Below, one piece after another: positions 9,394-16,950 of a stretch of 64,000 nucleotides of DNA. Under the pieces are notes generated by a model, which searched no databases, was not told the DNA's origin, and saw only the letters and a list, made by a program, of their open reading frames with translations. Origin of the DNA: an uncultured Bacteroidia bacterium (lineage in GTDB: Bacteria > Bacteroidota > Bacteroidia > Bacteroidales > UBA932). The position numbers and the translations under genes are program-made. Where the stretch lies: contig CADANY010000017.1 of the NCBI GenBank assembly GCA_902789395.1, forward strand, positions 1-64,000. The letters are read 5' to 3'. Numbering within the stretch: position 1 is the stretch's first letter; every line of letters starts with the position of its first letter.

Positions 9394-9401
9394 CAAAATT
9401 A
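9394..9401 (-). promoter_or_regulatory. -7 box for the GH25/S9 unit
   Basis: TAATTTTG on the minus strand fits TAnnTTTG, 50 nt upstream of the GTG start. It is divergent from the rubrerythrin box at 9414. Confidence 0.5.
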
Positions 9402-9413
9402 AGAAAAAACTCT

Positions 9414-9421
9414 TAACTTTG
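9414..9421 (+). promoter_or_regulatory. -7 box for rubrerythrin
   Basis: TAACTTTG fits TAnnTTTG and lies 33 nt upstream of the ATG at 9455. Confidence 0.65.
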
Positions 9422-9454
9422 CCCCTGAACAACGAACATTTAAACGATATTTAT

Positions 9455-9994
9455 ATGGAACTGAAAGGATCTAAAACCGAAGCCAATCTTAAAACTGCTT
9501 TTGCCGGCGAATCCCAGGCTCACACCAAGTACCTCTATTATGCTTCCAAAGCGAAGAAAGACGGATATGTCCAGATTGCTGAAATTTTTGAAGCAACAGC
9601 CAAGAATGAAAAGGAGCATGCCAAAATCTGGTTCAAATTCCTTCATGACGGCGCTATCCCTTCTACCGAGGCGAATCTTGCAGATGCCGCTTCCGGAGAG
9701 AATTATGAGTGGACTGATATGTATGCCGAATTCGCTGCCGTAGCGAAAGAAGAAGGTTTCAATGAAATCGCTTTCCTTTTTGAGAAAGTCGGTGCTATCG
9801 AGAAAACCCATGAAGAGCGGTATAGAAAACTCCTCGAGAATATCGAGGGAGGACTCGTATTCTCGAGGGATGAGGATATGATCTGGGAGTGCTCGAACTG
9901 CGGTCACATTGTGATCGGCAAGAAAGCTCCGGAACTTTGTCCGGTCTGCAAGCACCCGAAGAGCTATTTCATGCTCCGCCCGTCGAATTATTGA
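9455..9994 (+). CDS. rbr: Rubrerythrin
   Basis: Rubrerythrin is a non-heme diiron peroxidase that reduces hydrogen peroxide in the cytoplasm of anaerobes. The N-terminal four-helix ferritin-like domain carries the iron ligands in FAGESQAH (E19, H23), a KNEKEHA segment and a second [24 protein letters not shown] segment split over two helices. A C-terminal rubredoxin domain has CSNCG and CPVCKHP for one Fe(Cys)4 site. The 179-residue protein from the ATG at 9455 has the standard length; the open frame reaches 9419 but starts within the promoter. It is a single gene that converges on pssA. Oxidative-stress defence suits an obligate anaerobe. Confidence 0.96.
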   Translation: MELKGSKTEANLKTAFAGESQAHTKYLYYASKAKKDGYVQIAEIFEATAKNEKEHAKIWFKFLHDGAIPSTEANLADAASGENYEWTDMYAEFAAVAKEEGFNEIAFLFEKVGAIEKTHEERYRKLLENIEGGLVFSRDEDMIWECSNCGHIVIGKKAPELCPVCKHPKSYFMLRPSNY

Positions 9995-10704
9995 TCGACC
10001 TTGAACAAGGCGAAAATGCAGTTTTCGAGGACATAGACCGAGAAAACGAGCAGGATCGCAAAGCTCCAGTTGAACCGCAGGACTGCGGTAACAACGAGGC
10101 AGATAACAGCGATGGTAAAGAAGGCAGTACGCTTCATGTCGAGAAGTGTATTGCCTTTCTTGATTTTCATCCCGAACATCGGGATTTCCGAAACAAGGAG
10201 CAGTCCCAGAACAATGGCAAGGAGGGGAAGGAAAACCGGAGTTTCCGCCCAATGGGCAAGGATTCCGTCCGGCGTCTTTGCAATGAAATAGGCGAGAGAG
10301 CCGCAGATCATGGCAGCCGAAGGTGTCGGCAGGCCAATAAAGTTCAGGCTCTGGCGCTCGTCGATATTGAATTTCGCCAGCCGCAGAGCAGACATAACAG
10401 CCAGGAACAGTGGCAGGTAGGCAACCCAGGCAGGGGAGACTCCATCCATAGCCTTATAAAGCATCAAGGAAGGAAGAACTCCGAAACTGACCATGTCGGA
10501 AAGGGAGTCCAACTCTTTCCCGATGTCTGAGTATGCATGGAGCATCCGTGCGGCCAACCCGTCACAGAAATCAAATACGGCCGCAGCGAGCATCAGCGGG
10601 AAAGCGATGTCCGGCCGGCCTTGGAGAGTAAAAATCACTCCCATGATCCCAGAGAGGAGATTCATGGAAGTGATTGTATTGGGAATGTGCTTGATTATGC
10701 CCAT
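9988..10704 (-). CDS. pssA: CDP-diacylglycerol--serine O-phosphatidyltransferase
   Basis: PssA makes phosphatidylserine from CDP-diacylglycerol and serine, the first step to phosphatidylethanolamine in the inner membrane. The CDP-alcohol phosphatidyltransferase motif is complete: D48-G49-x2-A52-R53-x8-G62-x3-D66-x3-D70. About seven hydrophobic segments are visible over 238 residues, typical of the short integral-membrane PssA type. The start ATG shares one base with the stop of the upstream C1 peptidase gene (TAATG), so translation is probably coupled. The 3' end overlaps the end of the convergent rubrerythrin gene by 7 bases. Confidence 0.95.
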   Translation of the reverse strand: MGIIKHIPNTITSMNLLSGIMGVIFTLQGRPDIAFPLMLAAAVFDFCDGLAARMLHAYSDIGKELDSLSDMVSFGVLPSLMLYKAMDGVSPAWVAYLPLFLAVMSALRLAKFNIDERQSLNFIGLPTPSAAMICGSLAYFIAKTPDGILAHWAETPVFLPLLAIVLGLLLVSEIPMFGMKIKKGNTLLDMKRTAFFTIAVICLVVTAVLRFNWSFAILLVFSVYVLENCIFALFKVDQ

Positions 10705-11948
10705 TATTTCTTACTGCGGTTGGTCTTTCCGTAATTGACGATGCCGAGTTTTTGCTGGATCTCAACGGGGATGGCCTTTTTGTTGACGACATAGTTGAGC
10801 GTCTTGGCCTTGCAGAAATTCTCGGACATATACCAGATGCCCTTATAAGCACCGGATTCGCCCCAGGAGTTCTTGATCAGATAATACTTGTTGCCGTTCT
10901 GATCCTTGGCGGTGCCGAACAGGTGCATTCCGTGGTCGTCAGTGCTCTGCTTATTGTCGAACATGAGCTGGCGGCTCTCCTGGGTTACGGTCTCTTCAGG
11001 AGCCGGGCCTGCAGCCTTCTTCTCGGCGGGTTTGTCTTCAGCCTTGCCGACCCAGCGCTCCTGGTCGGAGCCGGTCGTTACCATCGCCTTGGCATCAACG
11101 AGGACGCCGAGACCGTCACGCGTGAAACCGGTTTCGCTGACATCGCCTCCCCAAAGGACGGTATAACCGTTCTCTACGGCATTGTCGATGACGGCCATGA
11201 ACTCGTCAAGCGGGAGATTGTAAGACGGGGACCAGCGCCAGTTGTCTTCGACTTCGATGGCGAAGGGTTTGTAGAACGGGTGATGGGTGAAGGAGGTAAT
11301 GCTGATATAGTCGTCCGGATTGATGCCCATTGCGTCGCGGTAGGATTCCGGGGTATAGGTCTTTCCGTCAACCGTGAATTCCGCGGGGATCTCGCCGAGA
11401 TAAGCGTCGAGGATACCGTCGAAACCTTTGCTCCATACCGGAGTCAGGGTACGGTTGGGGTTCTTGGCGACTGCTTCGACATAGCCCCTCAGGACCGCGT
11501 CAAGCTCTCCCTGGACCGGAAGTTCGGTACCGTAATTCATTCCGGAGAAAACACTCTGCGGTACGATCCCGTAGTCCTGGACAACCTCGAGGACATCGCC
11601 GAAATCGCTGCCCGCAGCCATGTTCAGTTTCCCGTTCAGACGGACAAATTTGATTGCCCTGTCGTGATAGGCGTTGCGGACGACGAACATCTCGGAGAAG
11701 TCAGGATAGGCGGCGGGGTCTTTGATTCCTTTGGCCTTGATGACTTCGGATTCGAGGAAGGAGATGGCCGAGAAGCACCAGCAGGTACCGCTCCGATTCT
11801 GGTTCTTGATCGATGTGATCGGAATTTCAATTACGTTAGTGAACTGATAGTCAGCAGATTTCGGCTGACCCGGCCTGGCCTGTGCAGATGCGGCAGCAGG
11901 GATGGCGACGGCTGCAAGCGCCGTGAGGAGGAGAGTGTTGATACGCAT
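10704..11948 (-). CDS. C1 family cysteine peptidase, bleomycin hydrolase/PepC-like
   Basis: This is a papain-fold aminopeptidase with an N-terminal signal peptide (cleavage near AAASAQ, residue 23), so it acts outside the cytoplasm, unlike the cytoplasmic PepC of Firmicutes. Active-site residues are visible: Q50 and C56 in KNQNRSGTCWCFS, H339 in DDHGMHLFG and N360 in IKNSWGES. Its 414 residues match exported Bacteroidales members. A charged, Ala/Lys/Pro-rich insert near residues 300-320 interrupts the fold just before the catalytic His. It is the first gene of a two-gene unit with pssA. No functional link between the two is obvious. Confidence 0.92.
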   Translation of the reverse strand: MRINTLLLTALAAVAIPAAASAQARPGQPKSADYQFTNVIEIPITSIKNQNRSGTCWCFSAISFLESEVIKAKGIKDPAAYPDFSEMFVVRNAYHDRAIKFVRLNGKLNMAAGSDFGDVLEVVQDYGIVPQSVFSGMNYGTELPVQGELDAVLRGYVEAVAKNPNRTLTPVWSKGFDGILDAYLGEIPAEFTVDGKTYTPESYRDAMGINPDDYISITSFTHHPFYKPFAIEVEDNWRWSPSYNLPLDEFMAVIDNAVENGYTVLWGGDVSETGFTRDGLGVLVDAKAMVTTGSDQERWVGKAEDKPAEKKAAGPAPEETVTQESRQLMFDNKQSTDDHGMHLFGTAKDQNGNKYYLIKNSWGESGAYKGIWYMSENFCKAKTLNYVVNKKAIPVEIQQKLGIVNYGKTNRSKK

Positions 11949-11983
11949 TTCGTTAAGTATTAATATGTTTCAACTCAATAACA

Positions 11984-11991
11984 CAAATTTA
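11984..11991 (-). promoter_or_regulatory. -7 box for the C1 peptidase/pssA unit
   Basis: TAAATTTG on the minus strand, 35 nt upstream of the ATG at 11948. It faces away from the plus-strand box at 12003. Confidence 0.65.
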
Positions 11992-12002
11992 GCAATTAAT
12001 CG

Positions 12003-12010
12003 TAAATTTG
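12003..12010 (+). promoter_or_regulatory. -7 box 8 nt before an ATG (leaderless candidate)
   Basis: TAAATTTG is a perfect TAnnTTTG match and ends 8 nt before the ATG at 12019. Transcription would begin within a few bases of the start codon. Confidence 0.6.
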
Positions 12011-12018
12011 CAATCAAT

Positions 12019-12675
12019 ATGACGATAATTCCGACCAACATTCTCTATATCCATGGAATGGGCGGCGGGGGAGACAGCCGGATTCCCCGTCTCCTGAAAG
12101 AGCAGATGGACGATGTGCAGGTCATTGTCAGGACCTATTCTTTCGATCCGGAAATTGCCGCAAACCAGATAGCAGCCTGGATGGAAGAATTGCATCCCGC
12201 TCTTGTCATCGGGGAGTCGCTCGGCTCGATCCATGCCCTTCGCCTTGGTGGCGTCCCGCATCTTTTCGTTTCTCCATCCCTGGGTGCGCCTAAATACCTT
12301 TACACGCTCTCTTTCCTGGCTTATATTCCGGGCGTTCCCCGTTTATGCGGCTGGATATGGCATCCCCGTGAGGGTGACCGTCAGCAGCTTATTTTCCGAC
12401 CTGAGATCCTTCGGAAGTACAGGAATCATGAGAAGGCGGCCCTTGCCCATATCCGGGAGCATGGACAGGAGGATTTGTATTTTGCTTTCTTCGGGACCCG
12501 GGACCATTACCGTAGAAGCGGGGTTGTCAGCGTCCGCTTATGGGAGAAATATTTCGGTAAGGAGAGCTATAAATTATATGAGGGGACTCATTTTATGGAA
12601 GAAACGTATGTTTCTGCCCTTTTAATCCCCAAAATCCGCGAAATCTTGATTGCAAAAATAGCGGAGAATGCGTAA
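12019..12675 (+). CDS. Alpha/beta hydrolase-like protein
   Basis: This 218-residue cytoplasmic protein resembles small serine alpha/beta hydrolases. It starts with a beta-strand plus oxyanion-type loop (NILYIHGMGGGGDS). A nucleophile elbow follows (VIGESLGSIHAL), with the serine near residue 80. A late Asp (GTRDHYR) and a terminal His (YEGTHFMEE) complete a plausible triad. The ATG at 12019 was preferred over upstream in-frame codons because it follows a strong -7 box and opens directly on the first strand. Substrate unknown. The next gene begins 11 bases after its stop but carries its own -7 box inside this gene's last codons. Confidence 0.75.
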   Translation: MTIIPTNILYIHGMGGGGDSRIPRLLKEQMDDVQVIVRTYSFDPEIAANQIAAWMEELHPALVIGESLGSIHALRLGGVPHLFVSPSLGAPKYLYTLSFLAYIPGVPRLCGWIWHPREGDRQQLIFRPEILRKYRNHEKAALAHIREHGQEDLYFAFFGTRDHYRRSGVVSVRLWEKYFGKESYKLYEGTHFMEETYVSALLIPKIREILIAKIAENA

Positions 12676-12680
12676 ATTTG
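12673..12680 (+). promoter_or_regulatory. -7 box 6 nt before an ATG (leaderless candidate)
   Basis: TAAATTTG ends 6 nt before the ATG at 12687 and overlaps the stop codon of the upstream hydrolase gene. Confidence 0.55.
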
Positions 12681-12686
12681 CCCATT

Positions 12687-13823
12687 ATGTGCAATTATAA
12701 AGTAATTTCCGGCATTCTTGCCCTTGCCGCGCTGCTTCTTCTCCCTGGCTGCAAGCAGAGCAAGACCCCGCGTCGGGAGACGATTCCATTCGTGCGTCAG
12801 GTTGCGGCAGATTCTGCAGGGACTTTTTCCCTCGTTAAGGATTATGCCGAAACCGGTTCCGCCGGTTCGATCGCTCTTTTCGGCTCCCCGGAATCCGTAC
12901 TCCGTCTGGGACGCGCCTTCCTTGAGTCGGATATCTATGACAATATTGACGGAAAAGTGAAAAAAGACGGGCTTCCCGATTTCGCCGGAGAGTCTTTCCA
13001 GATCTGCATGGACCCCCTATACTCGCCGTACAGCCATTTCTTGACGAGCGATCCCGACAGCCTGCGTGAACTGACCGTCCGTTATGTCTTGCAAGCTCTT
13101 GATACCCTTAGCTTTACCGATCCTTTCGATTCGGAATCCTACCAGCGTAAGTCTCCTTCGAAGGTCGTGATCCTTTCATCACCGCTGCAGGCGGAGTATG
13201 GACGTTTCGATGTTGATACGCTGTTTTCCATGGCCCAGAAACGGATCAGTCTGATCGATCCTGTCGATGCGCTGCTTGAGGAAGCTTTCGGAGACGGGAT
13301 CCCTTCCGGGCATCTGCTGGCCATTTCTTCGGATCCGGTTGCCTCCAGGGAGGCTTTCAAGTCTGTGGCTAAAAGGTTGTCCGCCGGCGGCGCGACCATT
13401 GATATCCTGCCTTATCCGGAAATGGGCAACGACCTGAGGGCTTGCCTCCGGAATTTCGCCAATTTGGGCAAACGCTATCCCTTGAACGGGATTCTTCTTG
13501 ACGAAGATGCCGGGACGGTTGCACTTTATATGGAGACCTTGCGCCAGATCCGGCAGGATGTGGCAGAAGGGGACGAGACCCTTCTGAAGAGCCTTTCGCC
13601 GGATTTCAAGATTATCAACATGACCGATGCCCTTGTCCGCAGCTGTTACCGCCTCCTTCGCAGGGAAAACCGTTTTACCCATGATATTGCCTATCCGAAA
13701 GCGATGTACTATCAATTGGAGGAGTCGCTTCTCGGCGAACCGGTCCTTGTAAGGGTAAGCGACCGTTATATTACTACTACGAATTCCCGGGTGATCGATA
13801 TCCAGGCCCAAATGAATCAATGA
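12687..13823 (+). CDS. Putative lipoprotein of unknown function
   Basis: This 378-residue protein has a hydrophobic N-terminal helix and a lipobox (LLLLPGC, Cys at residue 22), so it is probably a membrane-anchored envelope lipoprotein. I do not recognise the family. The mature part alternates alpha and beta segments (for example SKVVILSSP, GHLLAISS, NGILLDEDAG), which suggests a globular Rossmann-like or periplasmic-binding-like fold. No clear catalytic motif is visible. The ATG at 12687 is chosen over an upstream TTG because it directly precedes the signal sequence and follows the -7 box. The exonuclease gene begins 1 base after its stop. Confidence 0.7.
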   Translation: MCNYKVISGILALAALLLLPGCKQSKTPRRETIPFVRQVAADSAGTFSLVKDYAETGSAGSIALFGSPESVLRLGRAFLESDIYDNIDGKVKKDGLPDFAGESFQICMDPLYSPYSHFLTSDPDSLRELTVRYVLQALDTLSFTDPFDSESYQRKSPSKVVILSSPLQAEYGRFDVDTLFSMAQKRISLIDPVDALLEEAFGDGIPSGHLLAISSDPVASREAFKSVAKRLSAGGATIDILPYPEMGNDLRACLRNFANLGKRYPLNGILLDEDAGTVALYMETLRQIRQDVAEGDETLLKSLSPDFKIINMTDALVRSCYRLLRRENRFTHDIAYPKAMYYQLEESLLGEPVLVRVSDRYITTTNSRVIDIQAQMNQ

Positions 13824-13824
13824 T

Positions 13825-14400
13825 ATGTTCAGACCGACCATCAGCGGAGAAGAAATAGGACAGTTGGAGCTTCAGTCCTTTCCGGGTGAGATTATCGTCA
13901 TCGACTCTCTCGGGGAGGAGTTCGGCGAGGCACTCAGGTACCTGAAGCGTCAGAAAGTTCTGGGCTTCGATACAGAGTCCAGGCCTTGTTTCAATGCCGA
14001 TCAGCCGCATTATGGTACGTCCCTGCTTCAGTTATCCGGCCCTGGAAAGGCCTACCTTTTCCGGCTGAAAAAGATCGGAATGCCGAAAAGATTGTGTTCG
14101 ATTCTGGCCAATCCGGCTATCATCAAAGTCGGAGCTGCGATCAATGACGATATACGCGGTCTGCAAAAGGTCCATGGTTTTGTCGCTCAGTCTTTCGTCG
14201 ATCTGCAGCAGGTCGCACCTGAATTCGGAATTCAGGATAAAGCAGTTAAGAAATTGACGGCTATTATTTTAGGATTTAAGATTTCTAAAGCGCAACAACT
14301 CTCAAACTGGGAGGCCGAGTCGCTTTCCGAACCGCAGAAGCGCTATGCGGCGACCGATGCGTGGGTCTGCCGTGAAATGTATCTGAAATTGTATGGATAA
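13825..14400 (+). CDS. RNase D-like 3'-5' exonuclease domain protein
   Basis: This 191-residue protein is a DEDD-type (DnaQ-fold) 3'-5' exonuclease of the RNase D/WRN class. The four metal-binding acidic residues appear in order: D and E in VLGFDTESRP, D in KVGAAINDDIRGL and D in KRYAATDAWVCREMY. The final Y-x3-D arrangement (YAATD) marks the DEDDy subclass. It lacks the HRDC domains of full RNase D and matches the short single-domain proteins common in Bacteroidota. It overlaps the downstream methyltransferase gene by 8 bases. The likely substrate is structured RNA or DNA ends; this is inference. Confidence 0.88.
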   Translation: MFRPTISGEEIGQLELQSFPGEIIVIDSLGEEFGEALRYLKRQKVLGFDTESRPCFNADQPHYGTSLLQLSGPGKAYLFRLKKIGMPKRLCSILANPAIIKVGAAINDDIRGLQKVHGFVAQSFVDLQQVAPEFGIQDKAVKKLTAIILGFKISKAQQLSNWEAESLSEPQKRYAATDAWVCREMYLKLYG

Positions 14401-15586
14401 AGTTATATTGAAGCCCGGTCGGGAGGAGTCGCTGCTGCGTTTCCACCCCTGGGTCTTTTCCGGAGCCATCGCCCAGGTTTCCGGCCGTCCGGCTGAAGGC
14501 GATCTTGTCGGCGTGTTTTCTTCCCGGGGGGATTTTCTGGCCTACGGCCATTATCAGATCGGATCCATCGCGGTCCGCGTCCTGAGTTTCGATGAGGATG
14601 TGCTAGCCCCGGATTTTTTTGAAAAAATGCTTTCCAGGGCCCTGCAGGTTCGGATCGCTGCGGGGTTGCATGGCAGCGACAAGACGGATTGTTACCGGCT
14701 TGTCCATGGGGAAGGGGATAATCTCCCGGGGCTGATCATTGACTATTACGACGGCGTTTGCGTCATGCAGGCCCACTCTGTCGGCATGTTCCGCTGCAAG
14801 TCCCAGATAGCGGAGGCGCTTATTAAAATCTATGGGAACGGCCTTAAGGCGATTTATGACAAGAGTTCCGGAACGGCCCCGTTCAAGGCGGGACTGGAAC
14901 TGGTCGACGGGTATCTCTACCGTGCTCCTGGCTTTATGGATGATGAACAGGTTGTGAGGGAGAACGGGAACCGCTTCTATGTCAATTGGACGGAAGGTCA
15001 GAAAACAGGCTTTTTCCTTGACCAGCGGGAGAACCGGGCGGCTGTCGGACGCCTCGCAAAAGGGAGGAATGTACTGAACCTTTTCTGCTATACGGGTGGG
15101 TTCTCAATCTATGCCCTTGCCGGGGGAGCGGTCCATGTCGATTCGGTCGACAGTTCCCGGAAAGCGATGGATATGGTCGACCGTAATGTGGCCTTGAACG
15201 GATTCGATCCTTCCCTCCACGGCTCTTTCTGCACAGATGCAATCGATTTTGTCCGAAATCTTCCTGATGGAAAATATGATCTGATTATCGTCGATCCTCC
15301 GGCCTTTGCAAAGCATCGCGGAGCTTTGAAAAATGCCCTCAGGGCTTATCAGCGTCTGAATGCGGCCGCTATTTCCAAGGTTGCACCAGGTGGTTTCGTC
15401 TTTACTTTCAGTTGTTCCCAGGTGGTTGACAAGGAGGCTTTCGCGCTGGCTGTCTTCTCTGCGGCCGCGGAAACCGGACGGAGTGTCCGGATCCTGGACC
15501 GACTGAATCAGCCGGCGGACCATGCCGTCAATATCTATCATCCCGAGGGGGAGTACCTGAAGGGACTTCTCCTGTATGTCGAATAA
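14393..15586 (+). CDS. Class I SAM-dependent rRNA methyltransferase, RlmI-like
   Basis: This 397-residue protein belongs to the RlmI/YccW family that makes 5-methylcytosine in 23S rRNA. An N-terminal PUA-like domain (about 1-75, RFHPWVFSGAI) and a central EEHEE-type region precede the Rossmann methyltransferase domain. That domain shows GQKTGFFLDQREN, VLNLFCYTGGFS (SAM-binding), VDSVDSS and the target-site motif IIVDPPAFAK. The C-terminal FSCSQVVD supplies the catalytic cysteine expected for m5C enzymes. The start ATG lies inside the end of the exonuclease gene. In this clade the exact target nucleotide is not proven, so no gene symbol is given. Confidence 0.9.
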   Translation: MDKVILKPGREESLLRFHPWVFSGAIAQVSGRPAEGDLVGVFSSRGDFLAYGHYQIGSIAVRVLSFDEDVLAPDFFEKMLSRALQVRIAAGLHGSDKTDCYRLVHGEGDNLPGLIIDYYDGVCVMQAHSVGMFRCKSQIAEALIKIYGNGLKAIYDKSSGTAPFKAGLELVDGYLYRAPGFMDDEQVVRENGNRFYVNWTEGQKTGFFLDQRENRAAVGRLAKGRNVLNLFCYTGGFSIYALAGGAVHVDSVDSSRKAMDMVDRNVALNGFDPSLHGSFCTDAIDFVRNLPDGKYDLIIVDPPAFAKHRGALKNALRAYQRLNAAAISKVAPGGFVFTFSCSQVVDKEAFALAVFSAAAETGRSVRILDRLNQPADHAVNIYHPEGEYLKGLLLYVE

Positions 15587-15619
15587 CAAAAAATATTTGC
15601 ACATATCGCGATTTGATTG

Positions 15620-15627
15620 TATATTTG
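15620..15627 (+). promoter_or_regulatory. -7 box for tRNA-Cys
   Basis: TATATTTG lies 10 nt before the first base of the tRNA. The run from the previous gene to the tRNA is too short for much else. Confidence 0.65.
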
Positions 15628-15637
15628 TAGCCCCAAT

Positions 15638-15708
15638 GGTGATTTGGCCGAGTGGTTAGGCACAGGTCTGCAAAACCTGCTACAGCAGTTCGATTCTGCT
15701 AGTCACCT
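15638..15708 (+). tRNA. tRNA-Cys (GCA)
   Basis: The cloverleaf can be drawn by hand. The acceptor stem is GGTGATT with AGTCACC (one G-T pair). The D-arm region contains GAGTGGTTAGG. The anticodon loop CTGCAAA gives anticodon GCA, and the T-arm contains GTTCGATTC. The discriminator base is T, as in cysteine tRNAs. The 3' CCA is not encoded. The gene is 71 nt long. Confidence 0.96.
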
Positions 15709-15748
15709 CAGAAATCCCTCGCAGCAAGTCTGTGGGGGATTCTTCAAA

Positions 15749-16177
15749 ATGGAAGCGGAAAAGAAAAAGAACGAAACAGTCTTTTATATCGTACTCGTGC
15801 TTGCCCTGTTGATCGCGGGCGGCGCGGCATGGTTCTGGTTCTCCGGAAAGAAGGCTCCTGAAGAGGTCCCCGTTATTGAAACTCAACCAGCTGATATGCA
15901 GTTCCTTGAGCACCTCGAAGGAAACTATTCCATGAAGATGGTTTCCGGTGGGGAGACGAACTATACGAGTGCGACCGTCAAGCGGGTCGCCGATGACCGC
16001 TATGCCATTGCCAGGGTTACCGTCTACGGCCTCATGCATTATTCGTTTTCCTTTTCTGAGGACGGAAGTGTTTTCTCCGATGAACTCGGCGCGGGATTTG
16101 CAGCATACAAACCCGAGTTAGACAAAACGACGATTCGTTTTGAAAAGGAAAGTATCGTATGCGAATTGACAAGATAA
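15749..16177 (+). CDS. Small single-pass membrane protein, unknown function
   Basis: This 142-residue protein has a short charged N-terminus (MEAEKKKN), one strong transmembrane helix (residues 10-32, VFYIVLVLALLIAGGAAWFWF) and a soluble domain outside. No lipobox or catalytic motif is seen, and I do not recognise the family. The soluble part (about 45-142) is beta-rich in appearance and includes LEGNYSMKM and TSATVKRVADDRYAIARV, resembling a small beta-sandwich. The open frame extends upstream through the tRNA gene, which is an artefact. Its 3' end overlaps the start of the coiled-coil lipoprotein gene by 19 bases, so the two are probably co-translated partners. Confidence 0.7.
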   Translation: MEAEKKKNETVFYIVLVLALLIAGGAAWFWFSGKKAPEEVPVIETQPADMQFLEHLEGNYSMKMVSGGETNYTSATVKRVADDRYAIARVTVYGLMHYSFSFSEDGSVFSDELGAGFAAYKPELDKTTIRFEKESIVCELTR

Positions 16178-16941
16178 TCGGAGTCGCTCTCCCGCTTTGC
16201 CTGCTGGTCTCCTGCGTGGGAGGACCGAAGGAGGGTTATGTTCCCCAGACGGATTATGATGATCTCAGGCAGGAATATACGCAGTTGAAAGAAAGTTCCG
16301 CAGCTACTCGTGAGCAGTATGTTGAACAGGCTGAGGCCATGGACAAGATCCTTCAGGAACTGGCCCAGGTTTCCGGCAGTACGGTTGTGCTCAGAACCGA
16401 TATGGAAAAAGGTACGGCACGGCTGACCCAGGTCCAGCAGATTGAGAACCGGATCGGGGATATCAAAACGAAACTGGACGGACTGGACATGATTACGAAG
16501 GAGAATGCAGCCTACCGGAAATTGATTACAAGCCTGAGGAAGGTCATCGATGAGAAGGAACAGGAGATCGAGAACCTGAAAGGTGAGATTCAGCGCCGGG
16601 ATGATACGATTACCGAGCAGAATGAGACGATTACCCGTCAGTCGGGAACGATTTCCTCCCAGAATGAGACGATTTCTTCGCAGCAGGAGAAACTGCGGAT
16701 GGCTGTTGCCGAGCAAGCCCAGATGCTGTTCCAGGCGGGAGTGGATTTCGAGAACATAGGGGATGATTCCCCGGTTGTCCGCCGTCGTAAGGACAAGGAA
16801 AAGGTGATGGACCTCACCCGTGAAATGTACGAAAAGTCGATCTTCTATTATACCAAGGCGTTGGAAACCGGCTATCCTGAAGCCCAGTACCGGATCAATG
16901 CCGTCCAGCAGAAAATCGCTGATCTCACAGCATCCAAATAG
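16159..16941 (+). CDS. Coiled-coil lipoprotein with a heptad repeat
   Basis: This 260-residue protein begins with a lipoprotein signal (LPLCLLVSC, Cys at residue 19). A long helical coiled coil (about 30-185) follows, then a short helical tail resembling a Sel1/TPR-like repeat (MYEKSIFYYTKALETGYPEAQYRI). Residues 150-177 are four consecutive heptads of the form T-I-x2-Q-x2, encoded by a 21-bp tandem repeat. It is likely anchored in the outer or inner membrane with a rod in the periplasm. Family unknown. It overlaps the upstream membrane-protein gene and is followed 9 bases later by the flavodiiron protein gene. Confidence 0.78.
   Translation: MRIDKIIGVALPLCLLVSCVGGPKEGYVPQTDYDDLRQEYTQLKESSAATREQYVEQAEAMDKILQELAQVSGSTVVLRTDMEKGTARLTQVQQIENRIGDIKTKLDGLDMITKENAAYRKLITSLRKVIDEKEQEIENLKGEIQRRDDTITEQNETITRQSGTISSQNETISSQQEKLRMAVAEQAQMLFQAGVDFENIGDDSPVVRRRKDKEKVMDLTREMYEKSIFYYTKALETGYPEAQYRINAVQQKIADLTASK
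16606..16689 (+). repeat. 21-bp tandem repeat, four units, in frame
   Basis: Four consecutive 21-bp units encode the heptad T-I-(T/S)-x-Q-x-(E/G) inside the coiled-coil lipoprotein. Units differ at several third positions, so the repeat is not recent. Being a multiple of three, it can expand or contract without a frameshift. Confidence 0.8.
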
Positions 16942-16950
16942 ATTATATAT

